A stretch of 64,000 nucleotides of DNA from Zelopaecilomyces penicillatus (Eukaryota > Ascomycota > Sordariomycetes > Hypocreales > Pseudodiploosporaceae). Below the pieces are notes generated by a model that worked only from the letters and a program-made list of their open reading frames with translations, ran no database searches and was not told the origin of the DNA. The stretch covers positions 1,302,001-1,366,000 of the forward strand of contig VCCP01000008.1 in NCBI GenBank assembly GCA_005765155.1. The letters run 5' to 3'. A program made the translations under genes and the position numbers. Shown here one piece after another: positions 1-13,434 of this stretch (positions within the stretch are counted from its first letter, which is position 1; every line of letters begins with the position of its first letter).

Positions 1-1845
1 TCATCTCATATGGCGGTAGAATTCGGTGTCCTGGAAAGATGTTGCGTTTTTGGCGTGGTAAGCGCCGGTTTCTCTGTTTTACGGGCACTTTTCTCTAGTA
101 GCCACGTGGTTTCGTCGAGTGAACAACGTTGCCTGTTACGTTGGAGCACGGTTTGGGGTTGCGCATTTTTGAGGTGCGACTTGGTTTTGGTCAGGATCGA
201 ACCTACGACTTCGAAATGGGCTCGGCGTATCCATTTGTCGGATCCATAGCTGTTGACGACTGTGCCACGGTGTATGACCCACGGGATGTGATGGAAGCAT
301 TAACCTCTATAAAGCGGTCTGTCTTTATCCACAATTGGTGATATGGCGGTCATGTGTTGGTCATGTGGATGGCGTTGCCTTTTCGACGTCGAACACGGGG
401 TACGTACCGGCTGGGCGTTGATGGGGGAGACGATGATGGTGATAACCGACAGGAAGAGAGCAAATGGATGGCGATGGTGTAGCAGGATGTCGAAGGACTT
501 GGTGGGTGTAGCCCGCGTATCAGAGCTGAACGAACATGGTAGAGAACCATTCAACTCGATCGAAATAGGGAGCGTCGATCCTCTCTCTCTACTACCTCAA
601 AGCTGCCACATCATTATAGCCGAGACGCCAAAGCGCAAAGCAGTCACACTCCACATGGCTTTCTTTGTTCAATCATGTGTGATACGTCTCCTAGCGCTTC
701 CTCCACCTCTCATCTTTCTCCGATCGCGAAATCCCTGGCAAATGGTTAGCCAAATGTACTTCTGAGCTGTCAGATGACCATGAGAAGCCCTTTATGCACA
801 CCCTTCAGTCACACTTTGGGCGCAGGGGTCGATCGTTTCGTTGAACGGCAAGAAGAGCATTTGTGTGTTGTTGTTGTCGTTGGGAGAAATCGGCAGTGGG
901 GTGCGCTGACAGAACGAGGTTTGGGGCATGACAGCACTTGACAGCTGCAACTAGGGGTTGGGGTTGCATCTTGCGGGGTTGAGGATGGAACCAAAAAGAA
1001 TCCGTTATCTGTCAAACACACAGGGAATCCAAATACGGAAGTGTGCAATGCAATCAACTCTACAAGTTTAGTCAAATGCGTTTGTATTCTTCTCCAGCCG
1101 TCCCAAAAGAGAAACACACCCTCTTGAGGAATGCGACACGCCCGCTCTACCCCTACTCTGCCGGCCTACGGTACTCCATGTCATCAGAAACCTGCAGCCT
1201 CAAGACGAAGAAGCCTTTCAGCCGCAATCCATTGTCCACTCAACTGCCATTGCCATTGCTTGGCTTCCAATGCCCACCCCTCCTCCAACTTGATAGACTT
1301 GAACACTCACCCTTACAGTAGCATTGGCGTTTCGGCCCGCCCCGGACCCGCCGGATACTTTGTTCTGGCGTCCAAATCCAGTGAAGGCCAGGAAAGCTGT
1401 GTGTACTAGATGTTGCTATCTGGAGCATGTTTCCATGCCTTTGACATAAGTAAATGCACACTCAGAACAGCGCTCCTAGGGGCAACCAAAGTTCCTGGTA
1501 AAACTAGCCAATTGCCAATCAGTATTGTCACTATAGCTAGTGATTATGGTGGTTTTATAGCCGTAAACATCCCATAAGGAGAGCAAATCTAGAAGCCACA
1601 CTCTGTGGAATCATGCCTCAATCCATGGGATCTAAGGGATCCACTGCATCCTTCATCCATCCCGATCTCGGCTGGTTTTCCTTTGATGGGAGCAGGCGCC
1701 GTCTGGGGGTCTAGAGCATTCCCTCACGGCGAAGAGTGTGTTTGTCAGCAGAACAATGGTGCTGCGACTTGGGCCATTTATTAGACGCAATACCACATCG
1801 CGTTTGGACATTGTCAACGTCTCTGACAATTCCACCACCATCGCC
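1..1845. other. No gene recognised; upstream region of the terpene cyclase-like gene
   Basis: Both strands contain only short overlapping reading frames without recognisable domains, signal peptides or plausible exon chains. The last few hundred bases presumably include the promoter and 5' leader of the membrane cyclase-like gene starting at 1846. Confidence 0.5.
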
Positions 1846-3000
1846 ATGGGCTCGCTCGACATTCCCCCGTCCACGGCACCGTGGTGGCTCATCCCGGCCT
1901 CAACCGCCACTCTCGGTTGCGGTATCCTTTTCTGGCTGATCTGTTATGTCCTCATGGTCCGTCGCTCGCTCGCCACCAACGCAACGCCCCTCCCACTCTC
2001 CGCCCTGGGCGTGAACCTCGCCTGGGAGGTCGTTTTCGCCTTCTATGTCACAGACATGCCCCTTGAGCTTGCCGGTTTCGTGTTCTGGCTGCTCTTGGAC
2101 ATCCCCGTGCTCTATGCCACGCTGAAGACGGCGCGGATCTCGTTCGCTTCATCAGCCCCGCTCGTTGCCCAGCATGCGGGCCTGTTGCTAGCAATCAGTT
2201 TCGTCTTTGGGCTCGTGGCAAACGGATTGTTCGCCTGGTGGTGGTTGCGGGAGCCGCATCGTGGATACGGCATGAAATGGGGCAAGATGTGGAATGGACT
2301 CGAAGCGCGCGACACGACGGAGCTGGCATGGTGGTCGGCAGGCGTAGCGCAGATGATGATGAGTGTCGGGTCGCTATCTATGCTGCTGCATCGCGGTCAT
2401 TCCGGCGGACAGAGCTATGCAATCTGGTAGGTTGATTTCTTCTGAGATATCGTGCAGAGACCCGGTTGCTGGCCGTGGGATCATAGCCATGGGTGTTTCA
2501 TCAAGCGAGTTGGTCTGTGAAGGCCTCGTCAGTGCTGAGACTTGAATTATTCTCCTCTGAACGAAGTTGCTGCTGCAACCTCATCAGAGTGTCCGGTTTG
2601 GCAATGAGTTATTCTTTGAAGTTGCCTCCAAATGACTATGTCATGCAGCTGCCAGCCAGCCGTGCACTGCTACGTGCATAGTCCAGAGACGAACCATGCA
2701 CGGTTTTTCAGTAGAGAACATTATTAACAAGACTCTGTTAGGTTCTTTCGCTTCCTAGGCACTCAATTGGGTCTTCCCGTGACGTGCGTGCTGCTGTGGT
2801 GGCACTGGCCCGAGGCTCACGGCTTTGTCTTCCATCCCGTTGGCCTCATCATCATGGGCACTTCGCTTATCTGTGACCTCTCATATCCCATTCTCCTAGC
2901 CTACGTTAAGAAGACGGAAAGAGTGTTGCCCGATGGAACAGTGGTAGCGGGAAACTCCGGGCTTGGTCAGCTTGGTGAGGAGGACAAAAAGGAAAGGTAG
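1846..3000 (+). CDS. PaxB/Pyr4-like integral-membrane terpene cyclase family protein
   Basis: Exons 1846-2426 and 2742-3000 give 279 residues. The intron runs from GTAGGT to TTAG, and the split Trp codon keeps the frame. The start is the ATG in a strong context (GCCATGG); an in-frame ATG lies further upstream. The protein is almost entirely hydrophobic with about seven membrane segments. Two landmarks match the fungal meroterpenoid/indole-diterpene cyclases of the PaxB/Pyr4 type: an NLAWE motif after the first segments and a CDLSYP motif near the end. Their Glu and Asp are the conserved acids thought to protonate and guide the epoxide or polyprenyl substrate. The C-terminal motif ERVLPDG is also typical. 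No prenyltransferase or epoxidase lies next to it, so it is an orphan and the substrate is unknown. The 315-bp intron is long for this genome and could hide a small exon. Confidence 0.72.
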
Positions 3001-3896
3001 GAAATTTACTAAACACCAGGACTTGGTGATCACGGAATGTGCGGTTTCTATCATGCTAGAGCCACTCCTACATAAGATACATGTGTGTACAAAGAAGCAA
3101 CATCTTCGAAATGGCCGGGTTGGCCGAGTTATCATGAGCACAGCCGATGGCAGCAATTCATCCATCTCTTCAGTCTCGCCTGTTATGCACTTATCGGGTC
3201 TACCTGGATGGGATGGCTGGCGGCCGTCGAGAGAAGAACAAAAGTCACGAGACACGCAGTCCAGGGTGTTATCTGAGTCATAACGGGCCCTGAGACTACA
3301 TAAACATGCCAGGGGGGTGTATTAAAGTGTGTTTTTTGTTGGTTGCAAATGCCATTGTGTTGGCTATTGTCTCTCACCCACTCCGTTCCCATCGTGCTCC
3401 ATTCGTCCAGGCCGAGCAGCCATGTTTCTCTTTTTGTCTTCCTGCTGTCTTATATACCTAATTGTTACCTGTCAATCGCATGCCACCCCCCTCCCCCGCG
3501 GCGACAAGCGTCAGCGCTTAGAGGCAGATTTGAACGACAATAGCCATAGAGTGCGAGGTTGGAAACCCATGCCTCTCAAAATACATTTCCGCTTTCTTGA
3601 ACTGAAACTTTTGAGTGTGGGGGGGCGTATGAGGTACGGTTAGGCAGACATTGAGATGTGGCTGAAGCTGTCTGAGCTTGACTAGCTCCAACGCCGGAAT
3701 TTTGACTTTCTTTTGTCATGTTTTACGTCTTGTCACCACAAGACTGAGTCAATCTAAGACAAACCTTGATGACTTTGCCCAAAGGCCTTCTTCGTCTTTA
3801 ACTAAACGCTTCTATTCAATTAGCCCTATTGCAATCGAGATTGGGATCATACCAGCAATTCTACGTTGTCAGCTTCACCTAGTAGTTATACCAACA
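3001..3896. other. Intergenic spacer, no gene recognised
   Basis: Lies between two genes on the same strand and holds the 3' end of the cyclase-like gene and the promoter of the next gene. The kinase-like reading frame stays open upstream of 3897 to about 3678, but that part reads like untranslated leader: low conservation character and no better start context. Confidence 0.5.
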
Positions 3897-4478
3897 ATGT
3901 CTGGCAGAGTAGTCGTCTTGAATGGGTTCCCAGGAACAGGCAAATTTACCATTCTCAAACAAGTCAAGGCACTCTTACCCGAACAAACGACCTGTCTCCT
4001 CGATAATCACCTGCTCATAGACCCCGTAGCTGCGGTAATCCCCGAGCGGAGCAAAGAACACCACGAGCTACGACGTCTCGTTCGAGCTCCCGTTTTCAAG
4101 AAGCTTCGAGAGCGGGCCCAGCAAGGTCACGTAATCCTCTTAACAGCTTGCTTGGCTGCAGGCAATGACACGGACAAGGCGTTTCTTGAAGAGCATATCA
4201 ACTTGGTCCGAGGGATAGATGCGTCTCTATTCTGGGTGAATGCGTACTGCGAGCCTTTGATCTTGGAGGAGCGTCTGAGGAGTTTCGATCGCTGCAACGG
4301 GAGCAAGACAAAGCTGACGGATCCTCACATCTTGCAAGAATTGTTGCGTCATCACCGTCTCATCAAACCAAGCGATACGGGAGACGAATCAGCAAATATT
4401 ACGGTGAAAGACATGGATGTGAGCGGGTCGGTGGAAGCTTCAGTCAGCGAGTTGCTGAGCATTATTGGTCTTCCATAG
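3897..4478 (+). CDS. Small P-loop NTPase / kinase-like protein
   Basis: Single exon of 193 residues. The ATG at 3897 is preceded by CAACA, a good fungal start context, and directly precedes the conserved beta strand VVVLNGFPGTGKFT, a Walker A motif at about residues 9-17. The second half has the alpha/beta pattern of a compact AAA_33/zeta-like phosphotransferase: a DNH motif after the Walker A helix, a hydrophobic strand VILLTA near the Walker B position and an arginine-rich lid (EERLRSFDR). Small ATP-binding proteins of this type occur in bacteria and fungi, mostly uncharacterised. The substrate cannot be read from the sequence. No neighbour suggests a pathway. Confidence 0.7.
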   Translation: MSGRVVVLNGFPGTGKFTILKQVKALLPEQTTCLLDNHLLIDPVAAVIPERSKEHHELRRLVRAPVFKKLRERAQQGHVILLTACLAAGNDTDKAFLEEHINLVRGIDASLFWVNAYCEPLILEERLRSFDRCNGSKTKLTDPHILQELLRHHRLIKPSDTGDESANITVKDMDVSGSVEASVSELLSIIGLP

Positions 4479-5998
4479 GCGATGCTATCAAAATTACCAT
4501 GTCTCGTTCTGTCTGAAAGGCACTGCAACAGTCAAATACGCAATTGATTCATACGATATGGTGATCAAGTGCTGACGAGGAGATTGAGAGACGAGATGGT
4601 CCTTTGCCGGGAAATACCGGCACTGGAGGGACAATGGATGTCTCAAAAAGGGCACTTTTTTTACACTTGGCATCTTACAAACGAAGCATCTTGGCCGGAC
4701 TTGGCCGGCAGTCTCATTTGAAGGAAAACACTCCATCTAAGTGGTCTATCATGCGAGATTGAGAATACCATCAAACTCTTGGCCCCATTGATTAGCTAGA
4801 TGAAGGCTAGATGTGTTTCTTTCTCACAGAGGTAGTAAAGTGTCAACGCGATATCGCTATAACGATCCATTTTACACCATACCGCCTAGGGGTTCAATCC
4901 GCAGGAAGGAGGGTGGCTGTGATGCTGCTTCGGTTCCAAACTGTCGGGACATTGGTGGAGCCAGTAGAATTCATATCACGACACAAGATTGGTCAAGAGA
5001 AGAGAGACACACACACGCCTTGGCGGCACAGCCCAATAGCAGGGCGTCTATCGTACGAGCATTGCGTAGTACTGAGGAAATTGCAATCAATAGGAACCGC
5101 CCCCCTGTAGTAGGCAGCCGTTCGTGGCAAGGTCAACGGGCTGCATTTAGAGCTGACCTTGATGGCCCATATGAGCATCGTACATTCAATCCGTTTACCG
5201 CTCGGTGAAGGTTCCCCGGTGAGGTAACAGGGTGTGTGTGTTCCGCGCGGCGGGTGGGGGAAGCAGGCGGAAATGGACGTCCGGTCCAGTCAAAGAGTTC
5301 GCGGGCCCTCCTGCCCTCCCCTCGCCCATGCAACGGACAGCCAACAGTTTGTGACAGATAAAATCAATGCTCATAAAAGTACGAAGTAGACGTGAGATGT
5401 AGACATCGCGAAATAGCCAAGACGGGGTGTCGTAGCAAGGGGGAGGAAAGGGTCCCCCCCACCCCGGACAGGGCCGCAGATCGGGCCTCATCGTTTCAAT
5501 TGACAGGTACACCCGTTTTGATGGTGGCGTCTGGCCACGCTGTGTTGTACGTACATTAGTCTCGGATCTCTGTGTAACCCGGTGGTGGCTTGATCGGTAT
5601 ACTACCTATCATCGCGATTCGATGTTCCTGCACAAACGTTTATGACCCGTATCATTGTTGGTCACACGAATCTCATGAACCGTTTTAGAAGGCAAAACAT
5701 ACCCCAGCACGCGCAGCTTAACCAATTTGATCAAGTCACAGAACCAGCGGGAGAGCATGCATCGGCGTTGCCGCTCGACTATCCCCAGGCCGTGCCGGGA
5801 AAAAAAAAAGAGGAACCCATCCATTTTCGTGATGCGCAGCCAAGTAAGAGAAAGAGGAGCAAGCGAAAAATAATTTGACGGGAGTAATATCACCACCGGA
5901 ATTCCCGTTTCCTATTCTCATTCTCACTGGTTACCAGTCAGACGGAAGGACGCCGAAAAGCTGACACGACGACCAAGAAGCAGTGACCAAGTCCGAGC

Positions 5999-6000
5999 AT

Positions 6001-6032
<32 letters not shown>

Positions 6033-6033
6033 T
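5999..6033. repeat. CAG/CAA microsatellite
   Basis: Interrupted (CAGCAA)n tract inside the gene-poor region. No surrounding reading frame shows it to encode polyglutamine. Confidence 0.85.
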
Positions 6034-9000
6034 GTGAATGAAAGCGGGTGGCAGGATCATTTTTCCCAGCATCCAACGGCCAAACCCGAGGGAGAAGAAT
6101 CCACTTTTAGGACGGGTTGCACGAATCTTAATTGAGGGTCTTGCTGTTGAAAAGCATGTGCGTTGGGCCTCAACCCTGGATTAGGAGGAGTAGGCAGGTC
6201 TACCGCAAAGTCGTTCAAGGGGCCCTGCGAGTCACACCTGCAGACCCTGCATGTGCATCTGCTCACGGGACGTTTCAATATGTAGCGCTGCTGGAGGGTG
6301 TGTGAGTTTGTGTGTGAGTGTGTGTGATGGATGCGACTAGGATGTATGTAAAGAAGTGGATGAAATGGATTATAGGCGAAGTGGGAATTCCGCCGACACA
6401 CCATTTGGTCCCGCCGCGGACTTTTTTTCCTTCCTCAATTTTCACCTGTCGATAAGAAGAATCTGCGGATGAAGTCAAGTTTGAAGATACCAACGCAACC
6501 CTCCTCTTTCCCTGCCTCCCCCTCCCCCAGCTCCGGAGAATGGACATTCCGTCAACAGACCCCACCACTCACTCCATCTCCGTTTACCGTCTGCAAGGGC
6601 ATTTTGCTGAGTGAATTGTTTTCCGCGCACACACGCCCCCTTCTTAAGACGGGCGGGAAACGGTCTTTGCTGCTTGTTTTCTGACTTCCTTGCTGCTGCT
6701 GTTGGGTCTGCGCAGATCTTGGGGGTGTGTGCATGTGTGCGGGTTTTTTTCTTTTATTTGTTTCGGTTATCCGTCACATCCGGACGAGATAAGGCGGTTC
6801 ATGAGCGCTTGAAAGCCACTTCTACCCTCTATTTGACTGTTGTTTTTTTGGGTGTTTATCCCACATGCGAGAACACAGGCGTTACAGCCGTCCGTGGCTT
6901 GGGCAGAGCAGAGACGTAGGAAGCGAGCCATTTAACATGACCTGAGAAACGGAGTGTGTGTGTTTCCTTTGACAGCTTCGAAATTCGACTCACAGGGCTG
7001 GACTGTCTCGTTTTGCTTCTAGCGGGCACGCCAGAGGGCGTGACTGACTGAACTACCTTACTCGCCGTGCCTAATCGAGATGAGAGCGGTAGGGTGTAAC
7101 ATGACACAGAAACGTGTCCTGTCGTGTTGGGCTTGCAATCTCCCAACGCGAAACATTTTGATTTTGCGGAGGCGGGGAACCAATTTTCTAGATTTTCTTC
7201 CGTCATTTCACCAACTACGGTAGCAAGTAAGATACGCATACAGTATACGCCCACAATAAATGCAGCAAAAGGGGTGATTGAACAGCCCAACACCTAACAA
7301 GACAAGCAGAAAGTGGTGACAGTATCGACGGGGGCCAGTGAGGGGACCTGTGATAGTGGTCACATGCTTAGTGTGATATGCGGGAAAGCGGGGGGCAGAG
7401 GGATCCACCTGGCGCGTTGAAAAATCTGAGACCCCCCCTTTGGGCAATTTAGCGGGCGTTGATCAACTGAAAATGGAGATTTTGACAGGCCAGGGTCTTT
7501 TTGTATTGTTCTCTTCCATCATAATTACAACGGTGTATAGGGTGTGTCTTCATGAAGATGCGCGAATCCCCCGTACCATGAGCTGCTGTAGCAACTGCAT
7601 GCATGCACAGCTCACAATAGCCTGTGGGGTGCGGCCGTTTCGCCCGCCCGTGGCCCCCAACAATAACGGCTCGACTCACATGGCCAACAGCCAACATCCA
7701 ATTGCACAGTATTAGACAAGAATAACCATAGATGCGGAAGAAAAGCGGCACACCAGGAAACCAGGTATTCAGCAAGGTTTTTTGTTTTATTTTAGTCTTA
7801 GTGGCGTGATCATCCAGAGACAGGACGGCTCAGGCACACCAAGGCACCCGTCAACGCCTCGTTTGCTAGTGGTTGTGATATGTTAGGTCGCGCTACGGGT
7901 ATCAGCACTTCGGGAAAGGCTGAACCAAAAATGAGGCGCTAATTAAACCACTTGACTATTGTGCCTCAATATGGATGGGGTAGCTTTCATGGTAATCGAA
8001 GACGCCTCGTGCGGTTGGAACAAGTGTTGTGTATGTATCTGCGAGCGATGTGGAAGTGGCGAAACGGCTGGTCACGGAGCAACACGAGTTTCTAATGATG
8101 AAAATCCGGGTTTCTTCCTTTTCAGGAAACTGGGCATATGTCACCATAGCTATATGTGCAAGATTGACAGCGTTCACTGAAGCACAGACCTTGTTGGAAA
8201 TGCGTATGCAATTGGCAGCCCTTTGCATTTCATTTGTTCCCATGATTTGTCAATTGTGATTAGAGCGAGAAGCGCAAATAGATGATGCATTTGTCATTTC
8301 GGGATAATACCCAACATGCTATAGGCTTATTAACAGTCAAATATAGGAAACCAAAGCGACGCCCTCTCGGGATAAGAAAAAAAGAAGAGAGCGCCAGAAG
8401 TAATGACAAGTCATTGGCAATAACCAAATTGTGGAACCCCTGCACAGACAATAAGAACGACATAACGAGCAACCCACCCCCGGTGGGAGAGGAGTTGTTG
8501 GACTTGTATGTGCGGAGTGAAAGTTGTAAGTGTATGGTTGTTTCCCAGCGGCACAGCAAGAGAGACATGCATGGAGTTGTTCCGTGCGACGCGGGGTTGT
8601 GGCAAGACAGAACAGCATGGCAAACGTGGACTCGAGGTCACAGGAGGTGTGACTCTTGATGACGGGACTGTTGCTGATTTGTGTCTCATGATGTGTTCAA
8701 GCCGATGAAACTACGGAGTTTATGATGATGGTGGTGATGATTCTTGTTATGCCCGAATTCATCGGCGGTTGCAAGCGGGGAATGGGATGAGAATGAATCC
8801 TCCCACTCAGCACCCGCAACGCTATTTTCGGGTCATTTACATCATGTGGTGGTATCATCGAATGTAATAACACGCTTCTAAAAAAAAATTAGAGCGAACC
8901 AACAAGCCTAACAGCATTTGTGCACTTGATCCAACCCATATGTGTTGAAGGATGCGAAGCCCTGTTGAGCCGTCTGAAGGGCCAACACTTTGGTAGCGTG

Positions 9001-12000
9001 CTAATCATCGTGAAGGTGCATATCCCAAGTAACAGGTAAACTAATACTGCTTCTCGTTTTTAGCAAGCTAATTTCTGATTCGATTCTCCGAGTCACACGC
9101 AATGAATGGGTGGGTGGGTGCTACAATGTTGGTCGTAGGGTTCCAAAAAGTCTTCCCCGCTTCGGGAAAGTGTAGAGATGACCTACCCTAGCAGCGCGCG
9201 ATGATACACAGAGCCCCAAATAAAATCTTGTAAGCGAGTGGTGAAGAGGTAGAAGAATAAGAAGCGAAAGAACAAGACTAAGATGGGTTTCGTTCCACTG
9301 AAGAATCCACTAGGATACCATTGGTGTTTTCTACTCGGCCGTGGTAGGATTTTGATGACTGCAGGCAGACACGTGAATCTCCGGTGTGGGGTTTCATTGT
9401 ACGGATTGTTGGGTGGAAAACTTGGAAGACTTACAGTTGACGACGATGATGATGAAATGGCCGTGTGGCATGCACTCACCCCCCCTCATTCCAAAAACGT
9501 TCTAACCCCACAAGGAAAGCATAGAGAAAACTGGCACCAGAAGCAAAGAACCGCAATATCAAAAAGGAAAATCTCCGTGCAAGTGCGAGTGCATGCGTTG
9601 CGGTGATGCAAGTGCTAGGACCTTCAAACGGAGATGCTCTAGAGCTAGATGAGATGGGGGGAGTGCGCTGTGTAGAGGGGGGCGTCCATGCGCTGTATCT
9701 GTTTGACGGATATAACGATATTACTGGATATTTACCATACTGCAAAGCAAAGATATGCAGCCCATCGGGATCGATGCTGGGGAGATGGGCTGATGACGCC
9801 AACAACGGAGATGCATTATTATCATGCTGCTGCTAGGCTTTGGAAGAGGTATTTGTCATTATGTTGGCGCAGCCTTGGTAGCTATTTTAGCCAAGTAGAA
9901 AGCGTGTGTATATACCAACCATCCAGGTACTCACTCACCCGACAACTTACATCTACCAACTAACTAACCTTGGGTGTAAACAAGAACCTGTCTCGTGAGC
10001 CTTCTAATCTCTTGTCTAGTACTAGGCAGGCATGCACTGGTTCACACTACCTTGCCTTACTAGCTGCCTATCTAGGTACATTAACTACTGCTACAGCACA
10101 GCATATGTACATGATTCCAAAGGTGCTAACGTTAGTTTAGCTCCACGCGATACAGATTGTGTACAGTACGTGCGGAGTCTTTGTTTCTCCCCGTGCGCCG
10201 GCACATGCGTGCACGCCTTAGACACGCCCGCAATCCAAGTGCCGAGAACAAAAGCCCAGCCAGAAAATCATTAGCAACTAATTAGGTGTCTTGGTACCAA
10301 TGTGAGCTACAAGGTGTTGTATCATGTAATTTACTACTACCTATTTAGGTGGCTAACTAATACCTACCTCTTGTCCCGGACTCCGTGCGGGTCCGAATGT
10401 GCAGCCCCAAATTTCACGGTCATTATCTCCGAAAAAGCGCTGCGCTAGTAGTTCATTGTTTGAACCAGAAATGGAAATCGCAAATTGGGGTTAATTAATT
10501 CATTGACATCAACAGAGGAAACTAGGTAACAGGTAGTAATCAAGGCCTGGTCGAGTGGCGCAAATTGCTTTTATTACTGTACTGCAACAAAGCAGTTATT
10601 AATGAACCTGTACCGTTTGGGGCGTCAAATTTATTTGTCATTGTCCGAACCCGAGAATGCGAGCTGATGGGCAGCTGTGCAGGTGCATGTTTACCAGGGT
10701 TTAGCAATATAAAACACGCAGATGAGGCGGAGAAACCTGGGGAAGATCGGGGCTGCTGCATTGTGTAATGATTGTATTGTGCGTCTACTTACATATTTTT
10801 GAATCATACATCATCAGTGGACATTCGGCACTCGTTGAAACTATAAGGTAGAAAACGGCATTGAAAAGACGCATGACGTCCACGTTGCTGCTGACTCAAC
10901 TTGATTCATAGGCGATTCAGGGCCGCCGATGGGCGTCTTAGGCGCTTGTCTCGTTGCCAGTTGCACCCACACACTTAACAACTCACCACCCACCATCTGG
11001 GAATAATACTCCGAGGTTTTCTAGCCCAAGCGTAGTTTTCTCTTTTCACACGCTGGCGCCGCCGCCCATTCTAGTACGCCAGCTTTTGCCCCAGAAGGAG
11101 GTGGATGCACCCACCCACACCCATTCCAACCCTTCTCAGTTACGAATATAGATTTTAGGCGCAATCTAGATTAGAAAGATGGAGAAAAAGGGTCTCATGA
11201 GGCGTGTGTCAATGACGAGACAGAGTTGAATGAGTAAAGTGGGAGCGCGCGCGCTCCTGCGTGCGCCCCTGGAGAGTTTAGGACTGGTTGAGAAAAAGGA
11301 GCAGAGACATTGCCGCAAGCGAGAGAAGAGAGTCTAGATGTATCATATCAAGAAGGCTTTTGGTTGGCTCTTTTTCTGCAAAGGCCTAATGCGGACGAAC
11401 CACTAATTTAATTACACTCGCTAATCTGACCCGACTGAACCGTTTTGACTCTGCACTAGCTAGGTCTCTAGATTTTGAATGAATTGAAAAATCACAATGA
11501 AATAGGAGAAATTCATAGAGGATTCTATTTGTTCTGGTCAAATCTGTGTTTACCCCAGGTTGGCTAGATGGAGGCCCCATAATTTAAGGATGGAAAAAAA
11601 GAAGTGGGTGCGTGGATCTGTGTAAAGTGTGTGGCAGAAATGCTGTGCCGTCTACATGGACAAAGAATCAGCACGTCTGACACGTGTGAGGATATGCGGT
11701 TCTCCATGAGTTCGGTTGGTTGGTTGTGATTGGATTTTGGTGGTGTTGCGCGTGGCTGGCTGGTGAAATTCACACAATGGTATTCTTGCTCTAGCTCAGC
11801 GCCGCCCGCCGCCTCCGCCCGCCGCCGTCTCCGCTACTCGGCCCGCCACCCTCCTTTGGTGTGTTTCCACTGCCGGGGCCAAGAGAGAGAGAGAGTGAGA
11901 GAGAGCAGATGGCGTTCCCTCCCCCCCGGCGCCGCCCTAGCTAATTAATGAAAGCGCCCAATAGAGAATGTATATTTAGACAAGGGGGAATGAATTTAAT

Positions 12001-12734
12001 GTTGCAGTACGATTTACGATTTAGTAGTTCGATCGCACTAGCTGTTTTCTCACGGTGTGATCGATGTTCTCTTTGCGCATGACGAAGAGCAAACATGATG
12101 GTTGTTAGTTGTGTTGATAATAAAACATTACTGTATCCACCCGCACATGGCTTTTCAGTCATTATTTATGCCTGGTGGTATGCGTGACATTTGTTTAAAA
12201 ACGAAACAAAACAAAGAACTTATGTTTCATGCCAGTGTTCATGGAGGTTTTAACGTCTTGTTTCCTCCGCCTGGGAAGGCACAGCGTTGGTAGAATGGGG
12301 GGTGTCGTGAATCATCATGAGCATCCCCCCCTCTCCAAACCAAAAAACGCCCAACACCAACACATGATCTCACGATTACTGAACCCTCGATCTGAAAATG
12401 GGATAAAAAAACAAAAGGAATGGAGATGTACGAAAATCCACAGGTTCCTGGGTAACCAGCTACACACGTTTACTCTGTTAGGTCTAGTCCAGATCATACC
12501 TCCCAAAATAATAACGAGAAACAAAAAAAAATAAGCTGAACATAAACAAAAAAGCCACTTCTCCCACCCCCCAAAAAGGAACTCTCAAACGTACATACAA
12601 GAAAAGAGACCACAGAAGAGATGGGGCTGCATGATGAATGGAGAGGACAGGACTAGCCGGTACTGGTCTATGCACGAGTCAGAATGTTAAACACCTAATC
12701 CAACCAGTGAAGAAAAAGCCATTTCATGCGAGGG

Positions 12735-12760
12735 GAAACCAACCAACCAACCAACCAGCA
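12735..12760. repeat. AACC microsatellite
   Basis: Tandem CCAA/AACC tetranucleotide run of about six units in non-coding sequence. Confidence 0.85.
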
Positions 12761-12977
12761 TGTATGCATCTTCTGGGGGGAGGACTTTTCCCGGCTGACC
12801 AAACTAAGCCTAACCAAGAGTTTGTCGCGGTTGGGTGTGCTTTGGGCGACGTAGCTTTTGGTTGGTTGGGGGTGGGTGACGTGCCTGTGGATTGTGTGTT
12901 AATTATGTGCATTTAACACAATGCGCGTGTTGCTTCTTGCTTGGCCCATTCCTACTTTATTGTGTTGTGTTGTGTGC

Positions 12978-13005
12978 ATTTGTGGTGGTGGTGGTGGTGG
13001 TGGCG
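12978..13005. repeat. GGT microsatellite
   Basis: Run of GGT trinucleotides (about eight units) in the gene-poor region. Confidence 0.85.
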
Positions 13006-13418
13006 GGCTGCGAATGGGCTGCAACCAAAAATGTCACGATTGGATGGGGGAAGAGGGGATGGCGTTCAGGGTCAGGGTTGGATCCGTGTGCAGCAATGGT
13101 GAGCAAGGGGATGGAGAGGAGAAGTGAGAAGGGGGAGCGGAGCGCTCCGGGTGGAAGGAATACGTCCGCTACTGTAGCAATGGAGTCCTGAACACCAAAC
13201 TCCTGGTATTAATTACCACGCCATGCTACGGCGTGTGGTCAAGGTGTTGGTTGGGCTATGACTTGTACGTATACGTACCTGTAATTTATAGTCCCTGGTA
13301 ACCGTATGCACAGAAGCCTTATGGAACACGTCTAGAAGAATCCCTCGCGCCAGCACCTCTAGCGCTCCACACCCCACAACTTTTTAATCAATCAAAAATC
13401 ACCCTTGAAGATTTGGTG

Positions 13419-13434
13419 CCCCCCCCCCCCCCCC
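13419..13434. repeat. Poly-C homopolymer (16 bp)
   Basis: Uninterrupted C run. It is prone to sequencing error, so its length is approximate. Confidence 0.8.

Noticed and set aside
923..933. Isolated TGTCATGCCCC on the minus strand
   Set aside because: Matches the left half of the arsenic composite element, but no CCAAT half lies at the required distance.
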